From: Boesenbergia rotunda
Taxonomy: Eukaryota; Streptophyta; Magnoliopsida; Zingiberales; Zingiberaceae
Direction: 5' to 3'
Assembly (NCBI GenBank): GCA_024364735.1
Contig: JAGFNQ010005201.1
Location: 72,247 to 136,246 of the forward strand
Length of the DNA: 64,000 bases
Shown here: positions 1 through 11,620 of the stretch, piece after piece
Numbering within the stretch: the stretch's first letter is position 1
Layout of the letters: every line of letters begins with the position of its first letter
Notes under the pieces: generated by a model
Databases searched by the model: none
Told to the model about the DNA's origin: nothing
What the model saw: the letters and a program-made list of their open reading frames with translations, nothing else
Made by a program: the position numbers and the translations under genes

Positions 1-467
1 TGGGGTTACCAGTCGACTGCCCCTGGGGCAGTCGACTAGTCGAAGGCTGAAAACCTTTTGTGAGTTTTGGAGCAACCTGGCAGTCGACTGCCCAGCTTAC
101 AATATCACTCCCTCTCACTCCGAACACTCTCCTTCACGTGTGCCTTCAGGTATACTCCCTTGGCTTGCCCCTTGAAGTCTTCTTCCTCCGACTATCGTCC
201 GTCGGATGCGCACACAAGCCTTCCCTTGGCTTCCCTCCATGCCACCCTTCACGTGTGCCCTTTGAAGTCCACTTCCAGGCTTGCCCTTGGAGTCCTCCTC
301 CCTCGGCTCTCGTCCCTCGGATATGTCCTCCATGTGTGATTCTCCAAGTCCTGCAAACTCAATCACACATATCAAATAACAACACAACACCCTAACCTTA
401 AACATATTGGCACACACACATCAAAACCATGATCTTCCCGATCATTCTTGGGTCGATTGCCTCAACA
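1..467 (-). repeat. Partial LTR, continues past left edge
   Basis: The sequence ending in CTCAACA at 467 reads on the minus strand as TGTTGAGGCAATC, matching the start of the LTR at 31531-32607. Both carry several AGTCGACT palindromes (here near 10-100) and runs like the words around the GGATGCGC stretch. I infer the same LTR family in minus orientation, cut by the window edge. Short ORFs here in both strands have no recognisable protein similarity. Confidence 0.6.
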
Positions 468-940
468 TTCGAGCCACAATTCATCCATCTTTTAGGGATG
501 TCTTCTGCACTCACAAAACCTACAAAGTTGTCTGGACACAGGCTTAACAACTTTTTACAAACACCTCTCAGCGACTCTATCAAGTTTGTGAAGATCTCAT
601 GAATATCCTCAATGCCCATCAGATTAAGAATTTTATGTCAACTTATCTGGTTCGGTCTCTAGCCTTCTTTGTGACTTCAGTAAACTGCTTCCACCTACGC
701 CACTCCTATTGCAGAACTTAAAAATCGGAAGAAATTTTTTATGTCTCTGGCTTTATATGGTCTACCCATAGATTAGTCTCATGTTCGTGATCAGATTCTG
801 GATAGCTCCACAGAAGCTACCATGGACAGTACCTGGGCAACTCTCCTTCGTGTCCTTGCCAAAGTCTTGACGTTACCTCCTTCAGGACTTAGCCTAGGTC
901 TTATCGTAGACTGCATGTTCCTATAGACTTAGTCAGCCTT
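468..940 (+). pseudogene. Decayed copia-type gag fragment
   Basis: The plus strand around 717-870 translates to ELKNRKKFFMSLALYGLPID, then a stop, then SHVRDQILDS. This resembles the middle of copia gag proteins (a conserved LxxLPxxY...R.QIL pattern). It is broken by stops and no protease or zinc knuckle follows. It is probably the gag of the retroelement that owned the flanking sequence; assignment is by motif only. Confidence 0.4.
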
Positions 941-1905
941 TTGCATCTCACAAACACGTTAGAACTGACTGTATGTGTACTGAGCCATGTAGACGAGCAT
1001 GAGATGTTAGGTTCAAGCCTTGATCCCAGATGCTTATGTTCGTGCATTGATATGAATCGGGGTTAAAAACTTAATATTGATTATTTTAAGTGACTTTACC
1101 ATGTTGACACCTTATGTTTCATAAATGTCAAGCTAGAAACTCTCACTTAGAGAACTAATTTGTTGAAGGCTTATATCTTATGGACAGTTAAGTTGGAAAC
1201 TAACGTTGGAGTTTGGACATTTCAAAAACGTTTTTAAAAATTTGTTTGCAAAAACTTTACTTTATAAAAACTATCTTTAATTAAGGGTTTAAGTTAATTT
1301 TAACTTAAATTTGCTTTGTTAGTCGAATCAACTTATAAGGGCTTAAATTAGACTTAACTTTTTTTGTTAAAGTTAATTTAGAAAAATCAAATTTGACTTG
1401 TTTTAAAGTTGTTTGACTTATTTTTATTATTATTACTCTGTAGTCAGCTCTTTAAGTTTAATTTAAGTTTAATTTATGTTGGCTTTAGCTGTTGATACCT
1501 AACTTGTGTTTACTTATTCAATTTAATACTTGTTGCTTGCTTCACCTTAATGCTTACTTGTTTCACATTTAAACTTAGTTGGCCCGTTTAAATATTTGTC
1601 TACTTGTTAAATTTAATATTTGCTTGCTTATTTCAATTGATAATTAAAGTTATGCTTGCAAATATAAACTTTAATTACTTGATTTTTAAGCTTATTGTCG
1701 GTGCAACCAACTTTAAGGTTTTGATATTTGTTTGACAAAATGTTTATTATGATCTAGTCAAGGTTGGCCAAGTAATTTGGTCAAGGTTGACCAAGTTAAT
1801 AAGAAATTTTGTCTAGGCAAGTGAGCAAGGGAAGAGTTCAAGTAGGTCTGGGTTGACTGGATGCTTGTGGAAAAATCAGGTCATGATTGATCAAAGGGAA
1901 AGTCT
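941..1905. other. AT-rich spacer, no gene seen
   Basis: Long runs of TTTAA/TTAAG-type words and no coding signal. From about 1700 the words CAAGGTTGGCCAAG and CAAGGTTGACCAAG repeat, a style typical of degenerate LTR or LARD interiors. I could not define termini. Confidence 0.4.
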
Positions 1906-1919
1906 AGGCAGGTCAAAGA

Positions 1920-2177
1920 CGCCCCCGGGGCTATGATGCAGCGGTAAGGTCACTAGTAGTTAACCCAGGTATCCGCGGTTCGATCCCCAGCTATGGCGCA
2001 TTTTGCAGGAATTTTTCCTCCAAATGGGGCGCGAACCCTGGGACGCTGGGCTTCTAGACTGTCCACCGCGAGCGCTTCCCGATTTACCCTGGTGACCGGT
2101 GGGAAACTTCCGTGGGGTCGGGCCGGTCACCCCAGGTTCAATTTGTCTGCTGCCTGGTTCATCATTTTTTTTTTTTA
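1920..2177 (+). mobile_element. tRNA-derived SINE with perfect 14-bp target duplication
   Basis: A 258-bp GC-rich insert in AT-rich sequence. It starts with a tRNA-like head: an A-box-like stretch (GATGCAGCGGTAAGG, about 1936-1950) and a B box (GGTTCGATCCC, 1977-1987). It ends in a T run (2164-2176). The 14-bp word AGGCAGGTCAAAGA occurs immediately on both sides (1906-1919 and 2178-2191) with no mismatch, which shows a recent insertion. The head is SINE-like rather than a tRNA gene because no acceptor stem closes. The short ORF inside is not a gene. Confidence 0.88.
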
Positions 2178-2191
2178 AGGCAGGTCAAAGA

Positions 2192-3852
2192 TGATAGGAT
2201 GTCTAGCAAGGGAAAAGCCCAAGCAAGTCAAGGATGGTCGGATACTTAGCAAAGATAAAACCTAAGAGAGTAAACCCTGGATAGTGAGAAGTCTTGGAAA
2301 AGTGAACTCAAGGAAGAGTGACTAGTAGGTTCAAGCGACCGAAACAACCTTTATGGTCAACCGCAAGTCAAACAGACGAGCATATTTGGTCGACCAAAGT
2401 ATAATGTTGATAACAATGTTTTGCATTACTACTTCTTCTATCTATTGTGCTAATTTGGTGTTATAGAAAAGTCTTAGTGGATCAGGAGGATCAAACACTA
2501 AGTTGAGGAAATCCAAATAGGTCAGTTGGACCAAATGTTTGGCAAGTAAGGTAAGTCCCCGAGAGGTCTTCTAAAAAGAAGGCATAAGGGAACATCCTAA
2601 TGTGGGACAAATCTTAGGCATTGATCGGACTTAAGAAATCAACGAAAATTTCAAAGTCGAGATTAAATAGTTCTTATTGTCAAAGTAGAGTATGCATGAA
2701 TACACTCTTACTAACTCTGTTTTGTAGGAACTATTAATATCGGTATTGTGCTAACTCGATTTTGCAGAAAATAGGGTATTCAAGCGACCGGTAAATCAGT
2801 CGTAAGAGACAAGCACAATCCAAGTTCAGAAGGAAATAAAGGATTGGTTGACCAATAACAAGGGTACTAAACCTATAAGGAAACCAAAGATCAGATGTGA
2901 TGAGATCTGGGCAGCAAAAGAAACCCTGAGGTTCAGTCGCCTGGCCATACACTTTCTACATTTCTTACTTCGACTTTACTTCAATTGTTACTTAAGCTTA
3001 TTTCTTACTTGAAATTTACTTACTTTCATTTAAGTTTACTCTTGACTTTAGTTACTTAAATTTCTACTTATATGCTTGGCTATCTTACTTAGTCTTAGAG
3101 ATTTTTTATCTTTACGCACATGTTTACTTAAAGACTTGATTATTCATTTGTTTATACAAACTCATGTTAAGTTACTTATCTTTTTAAGCATAGTTAGTAA
3201 CTCTTTAATATTACTTTACTCAATGTCAAATTTACATAATGTTTACATTCCTACATGCTTAATTACTTATTTGACTTGTTTATTTGCTCATTTCAAGTTA
3301 TAATCATCATTGTTTACTCACTTGACTTAAAAGCTTACTTGTTTTACTTATTTCAAGTTAAAGTTTTCTTTTAAGCTAATCTTAATGTTTACGTGTTCAA
3401 CCATCCATGTTTCCTTGCTTATCTTGATTTGTTTATCTACTATATTTTTAAGTTATGTATAACTTAATTTATTTCCAAAGCTCATTCACTTATTTAAACA
3501 TGAGTTATCTTAACTAAATGTAAGTCTATCTTTAGCAAAAAGCTTGAACTGCAATTATTTTGAACCTCTATCTTTCCCTTTTTTTGATGTATGAAAAAGG
3601 AAGTGAAAAAAGTTTATGGAAAAGTTTAAGTTATATATTATTCTTTTCTTTCTGATTATATAAATTTTCTCAATAAGATTACTTATATTGAGGGGAGTTT
3701 ATATTAAGGGGGAGAGAATCTATTCAAGATATCACTTGATGCATAATTGATATTGCATATATTCGTATATATTTTGGCATGCATTAATTCTTTCTCCCAC
3801 TTTTTAACTAACTTTAAACTAAGTTTCCATACATCAAAAAGAAGGAGATTAT
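2192..3852. other. AT-rich retroelement debris, no gene seen
   Basis: 2192-2950 contains repeated LTR-like phrases (AAGCGACCG near 2333 and 2772, TATTGTGCTAA near 2443 and 2743). 2950-3580 is low-complexity ACTTA/CTTAC sequence. 3580-3852 ends in a purine-rich stretch (AAAAAGAAGGAGATTAT) that could be a polypurine tract for the LTR-like block to its right. No intact frame. Confidence 0.4.
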
Positions 3853-5156
3853 TGGTTTTGGGAGCGCCACATTAGCCTATGTTTGATGTATGACTAAATT
3901 TAAAGTTAGGTTATTTGTGATCTAACGAGTTTGTTGAGTTTAATTCAACAAGGAGAAAATCCTAGTGGGATTAGATAACGAAAGTCCTGGTTGGGATCAA
4001 GCAGCGGAAAGCCGTAGTGGGACTAGACAATGGAAGCCCTAGTTGGGAACCAAGAGTGGGACTAGACAGTGGAAGACCCAATTAGGAATCAGGTAAGGAA
4101 GACTTGGTTGGGAACTAGGAAAGAAAGACCTAGTTGGGAACTAGGTGAAGCAAGTTCAAGGAAGTCATTTAGGAGTTGAAGACTTGTAGTCAAAGTCTGA
4201 ATGGCAAAGTCCTAGAGGTAGTAGGCAAAGGTAAGGTTTTAAGCAATGGGTGTTGTTTGAAACCTACTTAAATATTACTACTCGTACTTATAAAGCTTTA
4301 CATTGCAGGGAGCTACTTGTTGACAGTCTCCGATAGGATGAGATCCGCGGACCAACTTGGGATAAGTCTTGAATATCATAGTCGAGAGCTTCCAAGGCAA
4401 CTAGGGATAAGTCTCACGGAAGACGAAGCTTCCCAAAGATGGAAGCAAGGAGTAGGGTGATCTCAGTGTCCGGGTGACTAGAGTAGTTTCTAGGCCACCG
4501 ACAACAGCATGCTCAAGCGATCTAGAGGAGGCAGTCAAGATAGAGGGAGTCAAGGCGACTTGAGTCCACTGAAACAATATTGACGGAATAAAGTTTGTAG
4601 CCACGTAAGCATAATCTAGGCGACCAGAGGGACTTCCACTGTAATAGTGTCATGTTAGCATCAACATAGCTTTATAAAATGAGGCTCCAGGTAGTGTTTT
4701 CAAATAAAAATATTCACTCTCGCCATTTTATTCATTGTTCTTGTACTTTCTTGTGTTGACATGATGCGCGTGCGCTTAAAGATCAACGGCAACTCGAGTT
4801 TGTAATCTATTTATTTTAGTTGTCATATATATTTTTTTATTGTGCTTAATTTCTGATTCTTGTTAAAAGAGTTTCTCCGCCTTCAGAAACTTATTGGTAA
4901 GGACAAGTTTTAATAAGAGTTCATTTTATTTTATCTATTGCATCTTCTTAATCTTGCCATAATAGATCTTAATTATTGTATCTTCTTAATCTTGCCATAA
5001 TAGATTTTACTTTGTACATCTTCTTAATCTTATCATCTTAAATATTATATTTTACTAATCTTGCTATATTACATCTTAAGTTATTTTATTGCTCATGCTT
5101 AATTTGTTTCGTTAATTTAGAATATCTATTTATTTATTTCCACTACATACTTTGTG
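3853..5156 (+). repeat. Probable 3' LTR of a degenerate retroelement
   Basis: It begins TGGTTTTGGGAGC directly after a purine-rich tract. It contains imperfect tandem phrases of the type CCTAGTTGGGAACTAGG (about 3960-4145), a TATA-like CTTTATAAAATGAGG at about 4670, and AT-rich U5-like sequence with roughly 45-bp repeats of ATCTTCTTAATCTTGCCATA (4940-5040). The right end is taken as the point where similarity to 63213 onward starts. No second LTR or target duplication was identified, so the call is tentative. Confidence 0.4.
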
Positions 5157-5804
5157 ATGCACCCAAACTACTGTATTGTTTTGTTGCTCTAGACACTTTT
5201 AGATTTTCATTGGTTTCCTACACACTTGTACTTTCTACTCCATATTTATTTGAAATGTTTTGGTGTAGACTTTGATATAATTTTACTATATTTGCACATT
5301 GTGTTATTTATTGTTATTTTGTTTTGGGAGAATCATTTCTACCTACTAATGATATTGTGTAAGGGCATGCCTCGATGGCAATCTAACAAGTGACAAAAGG
5401 GTGTGCCATTGGAATTGTGCAGTGAATAAAATAATGAAATAAATATAAAAAACTACAGATAATGGACTGTTATAATGGTCTTTTTTTCAGTGAGCCAAAA
5501 AAAGTAATTGCTTCTCTAATTGTTAACATTATTATCATAAGCATAAGTTTGTTTTGTAAGTAAATGTGGTGAGTCAGGATATCATACAGGAAAAGCATCA
5601 ATAAAAGCCAAATCAGGCACGCACCTATAATTTTACCCTAGAAACTGGCAAGACAAACGTGGAGTTAAAAAATGTTGGAATAATGAGGGGGGGAAAATCT
5701 AGATACACGTCCTTGGAGAAATGGAAAAAGAAATAAAGTGAATGGATAATTATATCGGTATCAAGAAATCTTGCCCATTTGATCTTTGAAGTCTGAATAC
5801 TTAC
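5157..5804. repeat. Intron segment duplicated at 63213-63852
   Basis: This stretch aligns along its whole length with 63213-63852. Shared words include CACACTTGTACTTTCTACTCC, GAATTGTGCAG and GGAAAAGCATCAATA. In both places it lies directly downstream (in gene sense) of the same exon of the decarboxylase-family gene. It is therefore the third intron of pseudogene A. The left limit coincides with the edge of a retroelement here and with the edge of a hAT remnant in the other copy. Confidence 0.85.
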
Positions 5805-5814
5805 CAGTTGAAAG

Positions 5815-8800
5815 TGTTAAATCCGATACTTTTGATAGGTTCCGGAAATTTTCGGAGAATTACCGGATAGGTTCCGGGGCTTCCGAGTCCTTGGACACAA
5901 ACGTAGGGACCACAATATAATTTAAACAAACAGTCATAAGGACTAATTTGTAATCAAGTTTAAACTTAGGAGTGATTTTGCAATTAGATGAAAATGGGCT
6001 GGACTAAAATACAAAATACCATGACTTAAAAGAGGCGACTAGGGCTAGGGCTCGGTGTCTTCAGCCGATTTCCACTCCACGTCGCTCGATCCAACCCAGC
6101 AGCCGATTACCCACATTCGCCTACCTCCTCCTCCTCGGATCGCCGGCGCCAGGAACCGGCTGATCCACCAGCGTAAACCAGCTGTTAACTCCATCTTCCT
6201 TTCCCAGGAACGAGCGGGAGGACAGGGGGGTGCTACGGGACATCACTGATCCGTGATTGGTCTCGGCTCAAGGGAACAGCTAGGTCGCTTGCTATCCTGG
6301 TAAGCTCTCTGTTTCTTAGATCTGAACCCTTGGTTCCCTTGGTGGGTTGTGTTGCGATGGTGATCTCAGTGTGGGTACTAATCAGATAACCTCTCCTTCC
6401 AGTGGGGATTCTATTCTCCCTTAACCGGAGAAGATTTCAGTGTTCGAAAGAGGATATGATGGGAAGGAGGAGCTCACCTGTTTTGGGTCAGTTCCGCCGG
6501 CGTTGAGCTTCTTCCCTCGATCTCGCCTACAGGCTCTACGGGTTCGGCCACCGAAAACCCTAGATCAGAGGGCTTACCGATCGCCATCGCCATCACAACC
6601 TTCCGACCTTGACTCTCGCCTATTCCTACCTAGGGTTGGCAAACCAGAGGGCGACCACGAGTCGACGAAACAAGGAAGACTCTCCGGCGCTTAGGTGAGG
6701 AGTTCTAAACCATTTCCTAAAGAAAGGTTCGGGGATCAGGGATAGTTGTGATCTGTTGTAGATGTGAAATGAATATTGAATCTGTTAGCATCTCCCTGTA
6801 CAGATTCTGGTGTTTGGTGCGTTTTCTGCTTTGGAGCGGAGGGAGATTGCTGCCGTGAGCTTAAGGATTTCTTGCGGACGAAGGTGATCTCTAAACCCTG
6901 CTCAATTCGGCTTGTTATGTTGTTTCTGCCATTCTGAGCTACTGTGTGATTGGGGTTTAAGTTGCGCGGATTGAGGTCTTGATCCAGCCTTTGTTGTGGC
7001 CATCTGATACTAGGCTGTGAGGGGGATTATCTTTCTGTTTTGGATATGCAACCGAATGGTAAGCCTGGTTGGATTATTAGGCAGATGAACCTGCTTAGAT
7101 TAGTTTAGGTAACTTTGTATTAGAATCTTATAGTGTTTGGCACATGTTACCTTGAAAGGATTGGGTGATTGAGTTGAGATAGGGTTTAGTGTGAAACATA
7201 ACCCTAACAATCTATGTGTGATGAATGCGAATTTAGGATTGAGCTTAATTTTAATTACATGGAGTAATTAGGAACCTTCTATTTAATTAAAGGAAATTAA
7301 ATAGAAAGAAATGGATTAGGTAAACCCTAACACGGTTTAGGGATTAAATAGCTAATTATCTTTATTTGTAATAGCTAATTAAATCAATCCTTGATACAGG
7401 GGCTTGATTTGGTTGATTATTGGCGGGTGGTTCTGTCTCGTTGATACAGACTTCACCTATTTGGAGGCGGGTACCCTTTGACTTATCTCTTTTGATATTG
7501 TCATGTGATTATGCATAGTCTGTTATAGATAGCAGTAAGATTATACGCTATCCCTGTTTATTATACCTGTTCTGGATACATGTTGTCTATCCCTGAGTTA
7601 TTATATTGGTTTCTGGATACTTGTTGTCTATCCCTGAGTTATTATACTTGTTCTGGATACATGTGGTTTACCCTTGAGTTAGTATGTTGTAGTTCCATAC
7701 AGTCTCAGGTATTGTTAGAACTATATGTATGCTTAGAGATCGTGTTGTATCTCCTGCCTTTGACCTTGAGGGAATTGTAGTTTCCAGTCAGTATACCTTG
7801 TAGGTTCCCTGTATTTCCTGTTATAGGATTTCAGATTGAGACTTAGTATACTGAGGACTTGGGGAGGGAGGTATGTGTATCTATCATACACCATCCTTGC
7901 ATTGTTGCATGCCGGCGATCAGCGACTCCCTTGTGGTTGAGCCTAATCGTCTTCCGGCACATGATATGCGCACACGGCCACTCATGGGTTAGTGGATACC
8001 GTAGATGTGTGCATTTGCTCTGTATTGCTCCGCTCGTCCGCTCAGGGGTAGTGGTTTCGGAGCGTGGTAGCAAGCAGGGATCCCTTCTCTACCCATCGAC
8101 CAGAGAAGATGAGAGAGATATCTCCCCCATATATACATGGGGCGGAGCGATAGCTCCACCAGCATCCTGTCCACTCGGTCACTCAGTAGCAGTGATGGCA
8201 GAGTGCGGACAGTGTCACGGCTCTACCCACTCGGCCGACACAGTATCGCCTGTCTCGGTGGCTTGACTGGAGTTAGGGGGTGACCATGGCATTGCACCAT
8301 GTGCATATTTTGCATCGTGCATTGTTTGCTGCACTTATTTGCTGCACTTGTTTGACATTGCATATTCTGGAGACTTGTTACCTGTGCTTATATGTCTATT
8401 GGTATTCCACTGGTATTTCTTACCCTCTGTACAGGTTAGATGGATTCAGGTATGTATCTACCTAGTAATTTCAGTTCCAGTCTTTCCCTACTGTTGATAT
8501 GAGACTGTATTAGCTGAACCCTTATTGTTGATATAACTTTCTATGCATATCTGTTGGGTATCCGCTGAGCTATGGACTCACCCCGTTGCCATACATTTTA
8601 TTTCAGGTTGATGCCTGCCAGGAGATCCCTAGCAGCCAGTCCCCAGCTCCAGAGGAGCTCCGCTTGGTTTTATTTTATGTTTGTTGTGCTTATGGACCCT
8701 GTAGTATTTCCTATGCTTCCGTTGTGGTGTTTCGAACATGTATTCATGTTTAATTCGATGGTATTGTACTTTTGAGTCCTATGTTGGACTTCGTGGAGTT

Positions 8801-9026
8801 TTGGCTTTGTTCCTGCCCCCTGGCAGCTCAGGTGAGATCGTATTTTGGTTTTACGATAGTTATAGTCATATAACTGTTATTTCTGTATGGATTTGAGGCC
8901 TGAGGCCATTTAACTGCGTGGTTGTGATATATTTGTCTGTGTGTAGGTGTAAATTGTCCGCCGGACAGGGGAGGTGCTGTCCGATTTTATATTGGGTCAG
9001 CGGCTCCTGGGTCTCGGGGCGTGACA
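5815..9026 (+). mobile_element. 3.2-kb solo LTR inserted in exon 3 of copy A
   Basis: A 3212-bp insert bounded by TGTTAAATCC and GGGGCGTGACA (TG...CA termini). It is flanked by the direct repeat GAAAG at 5810-5814 and 9027-9031, which occurs once in the uninterrupted copy near 63858. No gag or pol lies inside, only a GC-rich region (6030-6700) and non-coding sequence, so it is a solo LTR. A related LTR lies at 53952-59848 and a third at 28028-34372. The size and the GGGGCGTGACA end recall long LTRs of Ty3/gypsy elements such as the Tekay/Del group, but that is inference. Short ORFs here are fortuitous. Confidence 0.92.
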
Positions 9027-9252
9027 GAAAGGAACTGGTTTGGCAGCTTAAGCACTTTTGCAAGCCAATCAAGAATAATAATTTCAAGTTCTGTGGCAGC
9101 AGGAGAAGTGACCCAGCTGAAACCCAGAATATTGAATCCAGCACTGAGCATTTCTCCCAAGAATCCAGCTGTGCTGCTGTTGGTTGGATAGTATGCAAAA
9201 TAATGAGGACTTTGCCAATGGGTTATGCCCGGTACAATCTTTTGTTGGATAT
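9027..9252 (-). pseudogene. Copy A exon 3, interrupted by solo LTR
   Basis: After the acceptor TATGCAG the frame reads IQQKIVPGITHWQSPHYFAY, YPTNSSTAGFLGEMLSAGFN, ILGFSWVTSPAATELE and on to LKLPNQFLS. These are the family's substrate-pocket and dimer-core motifs (THWQSP.YFAY, FSW..SPA.TELE). The exon's last ten bases (5805-5814) and its GTAAGT donor lie on the far side of the LTR. The homologous exon in the intact gene is uninterrupted. Confidence 0.92.
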
Positions 9253-9380
9253 CTGCATATGCAATCGTGATATTTTTCCATTTTAAAATTGTAAAAACTT
9301 CGAGGATGCAGTGAGAACTCTCCTTACTTGCATACAATCATGCATGTGTTAACGAATTTTAGTTGAGTATAAAACTTTAC

Positions 9381-9453
9381 CATTGAAAACATCTTGCAAG
9401 CTTTCAGATTGATTGGGTGCAGAATCAGGTAGAAGTTCTCAAAGATAACCAGG
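9381..9453 (-). pseudogene. Copy A exon 2 with in-frame stop
   Basis: Acceptor GTGCAG, then PGYL, stop, ELLPDSAPNQSESLQDVFN, then donor GTAAAG. The family has PGYLR.LLP..AP at this place, so the TGA is most simply a CGA (Arg) to TGA change. The length of 73 nt gives phase 1 and joins correctly to exon 3. Confidence 0.88.
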
Positions 9454-10157
9454 CTGCACAGATTTGAATATCACAAATACATCAAATGATAATCTATCAC
9501 AATAAGTTGAAGAAAGAATATATATATAATGTTCGACCTATTACTATTAGCATGAAAGTTCAAAATATTCACCCAATGAAGGAATACTAGATGGTTTTCT
9601 CAACCCATTTCATTCCTCAAAAGTATGAAAATGCAAATCAAGAGTTATCCAAAATTTGACAAATTACTACGGTAACAAAGCACCAAAACCACTTCCTTTA
9701 ACCCTTTAACTAAATAAATGGCTGATCAAAATGAGAATTGTTGAAAAAATTTTATTTAAGGACAATTTATCCTAACATCCAAAAATAAGTTAAAATGTTT
9801 AATCATTGTACCTGAGGTAGCAGCATGAGAGACAATAGAGAAGGAAAGGGGAAGTAGGCCAACCGTGGTCCTCTTCATGATTTGGTTTCCCTCTTAGTTT
9901 TAAATGATGGGCACAGTAAAGGAAAGAAAGCGAGGGGGCATTAGAATTGGAATGTAGGCACGATACTAAGATAGCATTTTGTCCTGTCAAATACCAAAAC
10001 TTGGTGCTCCTTGAGATTTTGAACCTTGGGCATATCTAAATTTCGGATTCAAGTCATTCAATCAAGGATCAGATTTATTTGAAGACTCGAAGACAAATAT
10101 CTCACACCAGCATTATTAGACGGATCTAAGCAGGGGCTTTCCTGGGCTCTAGCCCAG
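9454..10157. other. Intron 1 of copy A, left part
   Basis: AT-rich intronic sequence without coding signal. Short ORFs on both strands match nothing I recognise. The boundary with the foreign exon fragment to the right is not sharp; the sequence changes character near 10,090-10,140. Confidence 0.5.
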
Positions 10158-10377
10158 ACCTGCAGAGACGGGGAGTAGCTCGCCGGTAGCGGGATCGACG
10201 GGGAGGAAGGACTGAGTGAAGAGATGGCCATGGGGGGCTCTGGAAGTAGGTTTGCTGATTGCGGAATCGTTGGGACGAGTAATACTCCTCCTCTCCAGGC
10301 TCGTCGCCCCAGAAGTACTTGATCGGAGAAGGAGCTTCCTGTGGTGGAGCGGCGGAGCCCATCGGCTTCGGAGGCAC
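10158..10377 (-). pseudogene. Orphan first exon of a caffeoylshikimate esterase / monoacylglycerol lipase-like gene
   Basis: From an ATG at 10377 the minus strand reads MPPKPMGSAAPPQ, then PSPIKYFWGDEPGEEEYYSS, then RNQQTYFQSP. After a one-base shift it continues HGHLFTQSFLPVDPATGELL. This is the N-terminal signature of the plant alpha/beta-hydrolase family that includes caffeoylshikimate esterase and lysophospholipase 2 (WG..PEEEYY.SQG.RN...YF.SP.G.LFTQSFLP). The frame breaks at a run of six C residues (plus-strand G run 10232-10237) where five would keep it. The catalytic core (GHG, GESMGG) is absent, so this is a captured or decayed fragment inside intron 1 of copy A. Confidence 0.72.
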
Positions 10378-11160
10378 GACGGCAGAACGATGAACTCGAT
10401 GAGGTGCGTTGTATTGCCGGCCATCTCTCGCCTCTCATTGGAACCGATCAACTAGCGTGAAGAGCTTCTCTTAATCACCGTTGGATCGGAATTAATCTCG
10501 AACGCTGAACGAGGGAATCATGCTCCATGGACGTGAACCCACCACTTCTCTGCAGCGAGATGACCGGAATAGCTTTCGCAGAAAAAACGGGCTCCCAGCG
10601 TGGAAACCCATGGGGCGCCGGATCCTCTGTCCCGGTACATGCCCCTATCCCGGGTTCAAGCTCATTGGCGATCGTCGACGAGTCGTCCGATCGACGATCG
10701 AACACCATTAATAATTTTTGATTGTCGTCCCGAATAAGACGATATCCTCAAAGAACGGTGAATCGGTCGGAAACGTCGCATTGCAATCTCGTCGGATTCG
10801 ACGGTGAATACAACAATATCACAATTGCGGCGATACCCGACGGATTCACCATACCCCCAGGATATAGTTTTGTTCGAGACGACGGTCGGAGGCCACCGAT
10901 AATATCCGATCGTTGATCGGACGGCTCACCGGCGAACGGGATAGAAAGACAGAGGTCGGATCCGGGACAGAGGATCCGGACTGAACCCATGGAATGGATA
11001 GATACGATCCTTAACTATTTCATTAGGAATATTATACATCTTATTTGATAAAAAAAAATTTATAAAATTAGATATACTCTTCACTATATTATAGTTTCAA
11101 TTTAATATCATCTAACTTGATTAATAATTATTTTTCATTGTAATTGCTAATGACACGTTA
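10378..11160. other. GC-rich block then AT-rich spacer
   Basis: 10378-10990 is GC- and CpG-rich. It may be the upstream region of the captured hydrolase exon, or retroelement sequence. A stretch at about 10828-10905 (CCCCCAGGATATAGTTT core) recurs diverged at about 12853-12925. 10991-11160 is AT-rich. No coding frame is supported. Confidence 0.4.
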
Positions 11161-11172
11161 AAAATTTTAACA

Positions 11173-11620
11173 CCCTGTTTGGAAACTTTTAAAGTAAGGA
11201 ATTGGAATTGAATTCCGGTCGGAATTGAATTCCGAATTGAATTCTGACCGGAATTGAATTCCAATTCTTATGTTTGGAATGAATAGTAAACAACAGAATT
11301 GAATTCCAATTCCAGTGTTTGGAATCAATCGGAATTGAAATCACTTATTATATTTTTACTATTTTACCCTTAAGCAAAATAAAGATGGAAGCAGGGTTGC
11401 AGCAAGGTTGCAGCAGGGTGAATTAGTCATTTTAAAGTTGGAAGGGAATGAAATTCAATTCCTTTCTCAAATCAGACCCTTTTGAGTCTGATTTATTTTG
11501 GGGTGTGTGAAGGGAATTGGAATTCAATTCCTTTCCAATTCCTTCTTAAAATTTGCTACCAAAGAAGGGAATTGAATTCCAATTCCCTTCGGAATTCCAA
11601 TTCCCTCTTTTCCAAACAGG
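11173..11620. mobile_element. MITE-like element with CCTGTTTGGAAA ends
   Basis: Left end CCTGTTTGGAAA (from 11173) and right end TTTCCAAACAGG... read as TTTTCCAAACAGG (to 11620) are inverted repeats. Inside are many copies of GGAATTGAATTCC-type palindromes close to both ends. Size is about 450 bp with no coding capacity. No convincing target duplication was found, so the superfamily is left open. Confidence 0.65.

Noticed and set aside
1936..1990. Possible tRNA gene from A and B boxes
   Set aside because: No closing acceptor stem; the boxes belong to a SINE head with target duplications.
7859..8266. 135-codon ORF and its overlaps
   Set aside because: Inside the solo LTR at 5815-9026; the related LTR has no conserved frame at the corresponding place.
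11173..11620. Assignment of the MITE to hAT or PIF/Harbinger
   Set aside because: Neither an 8-bp nor a TAA/TTA target duplication could be read at the ends.
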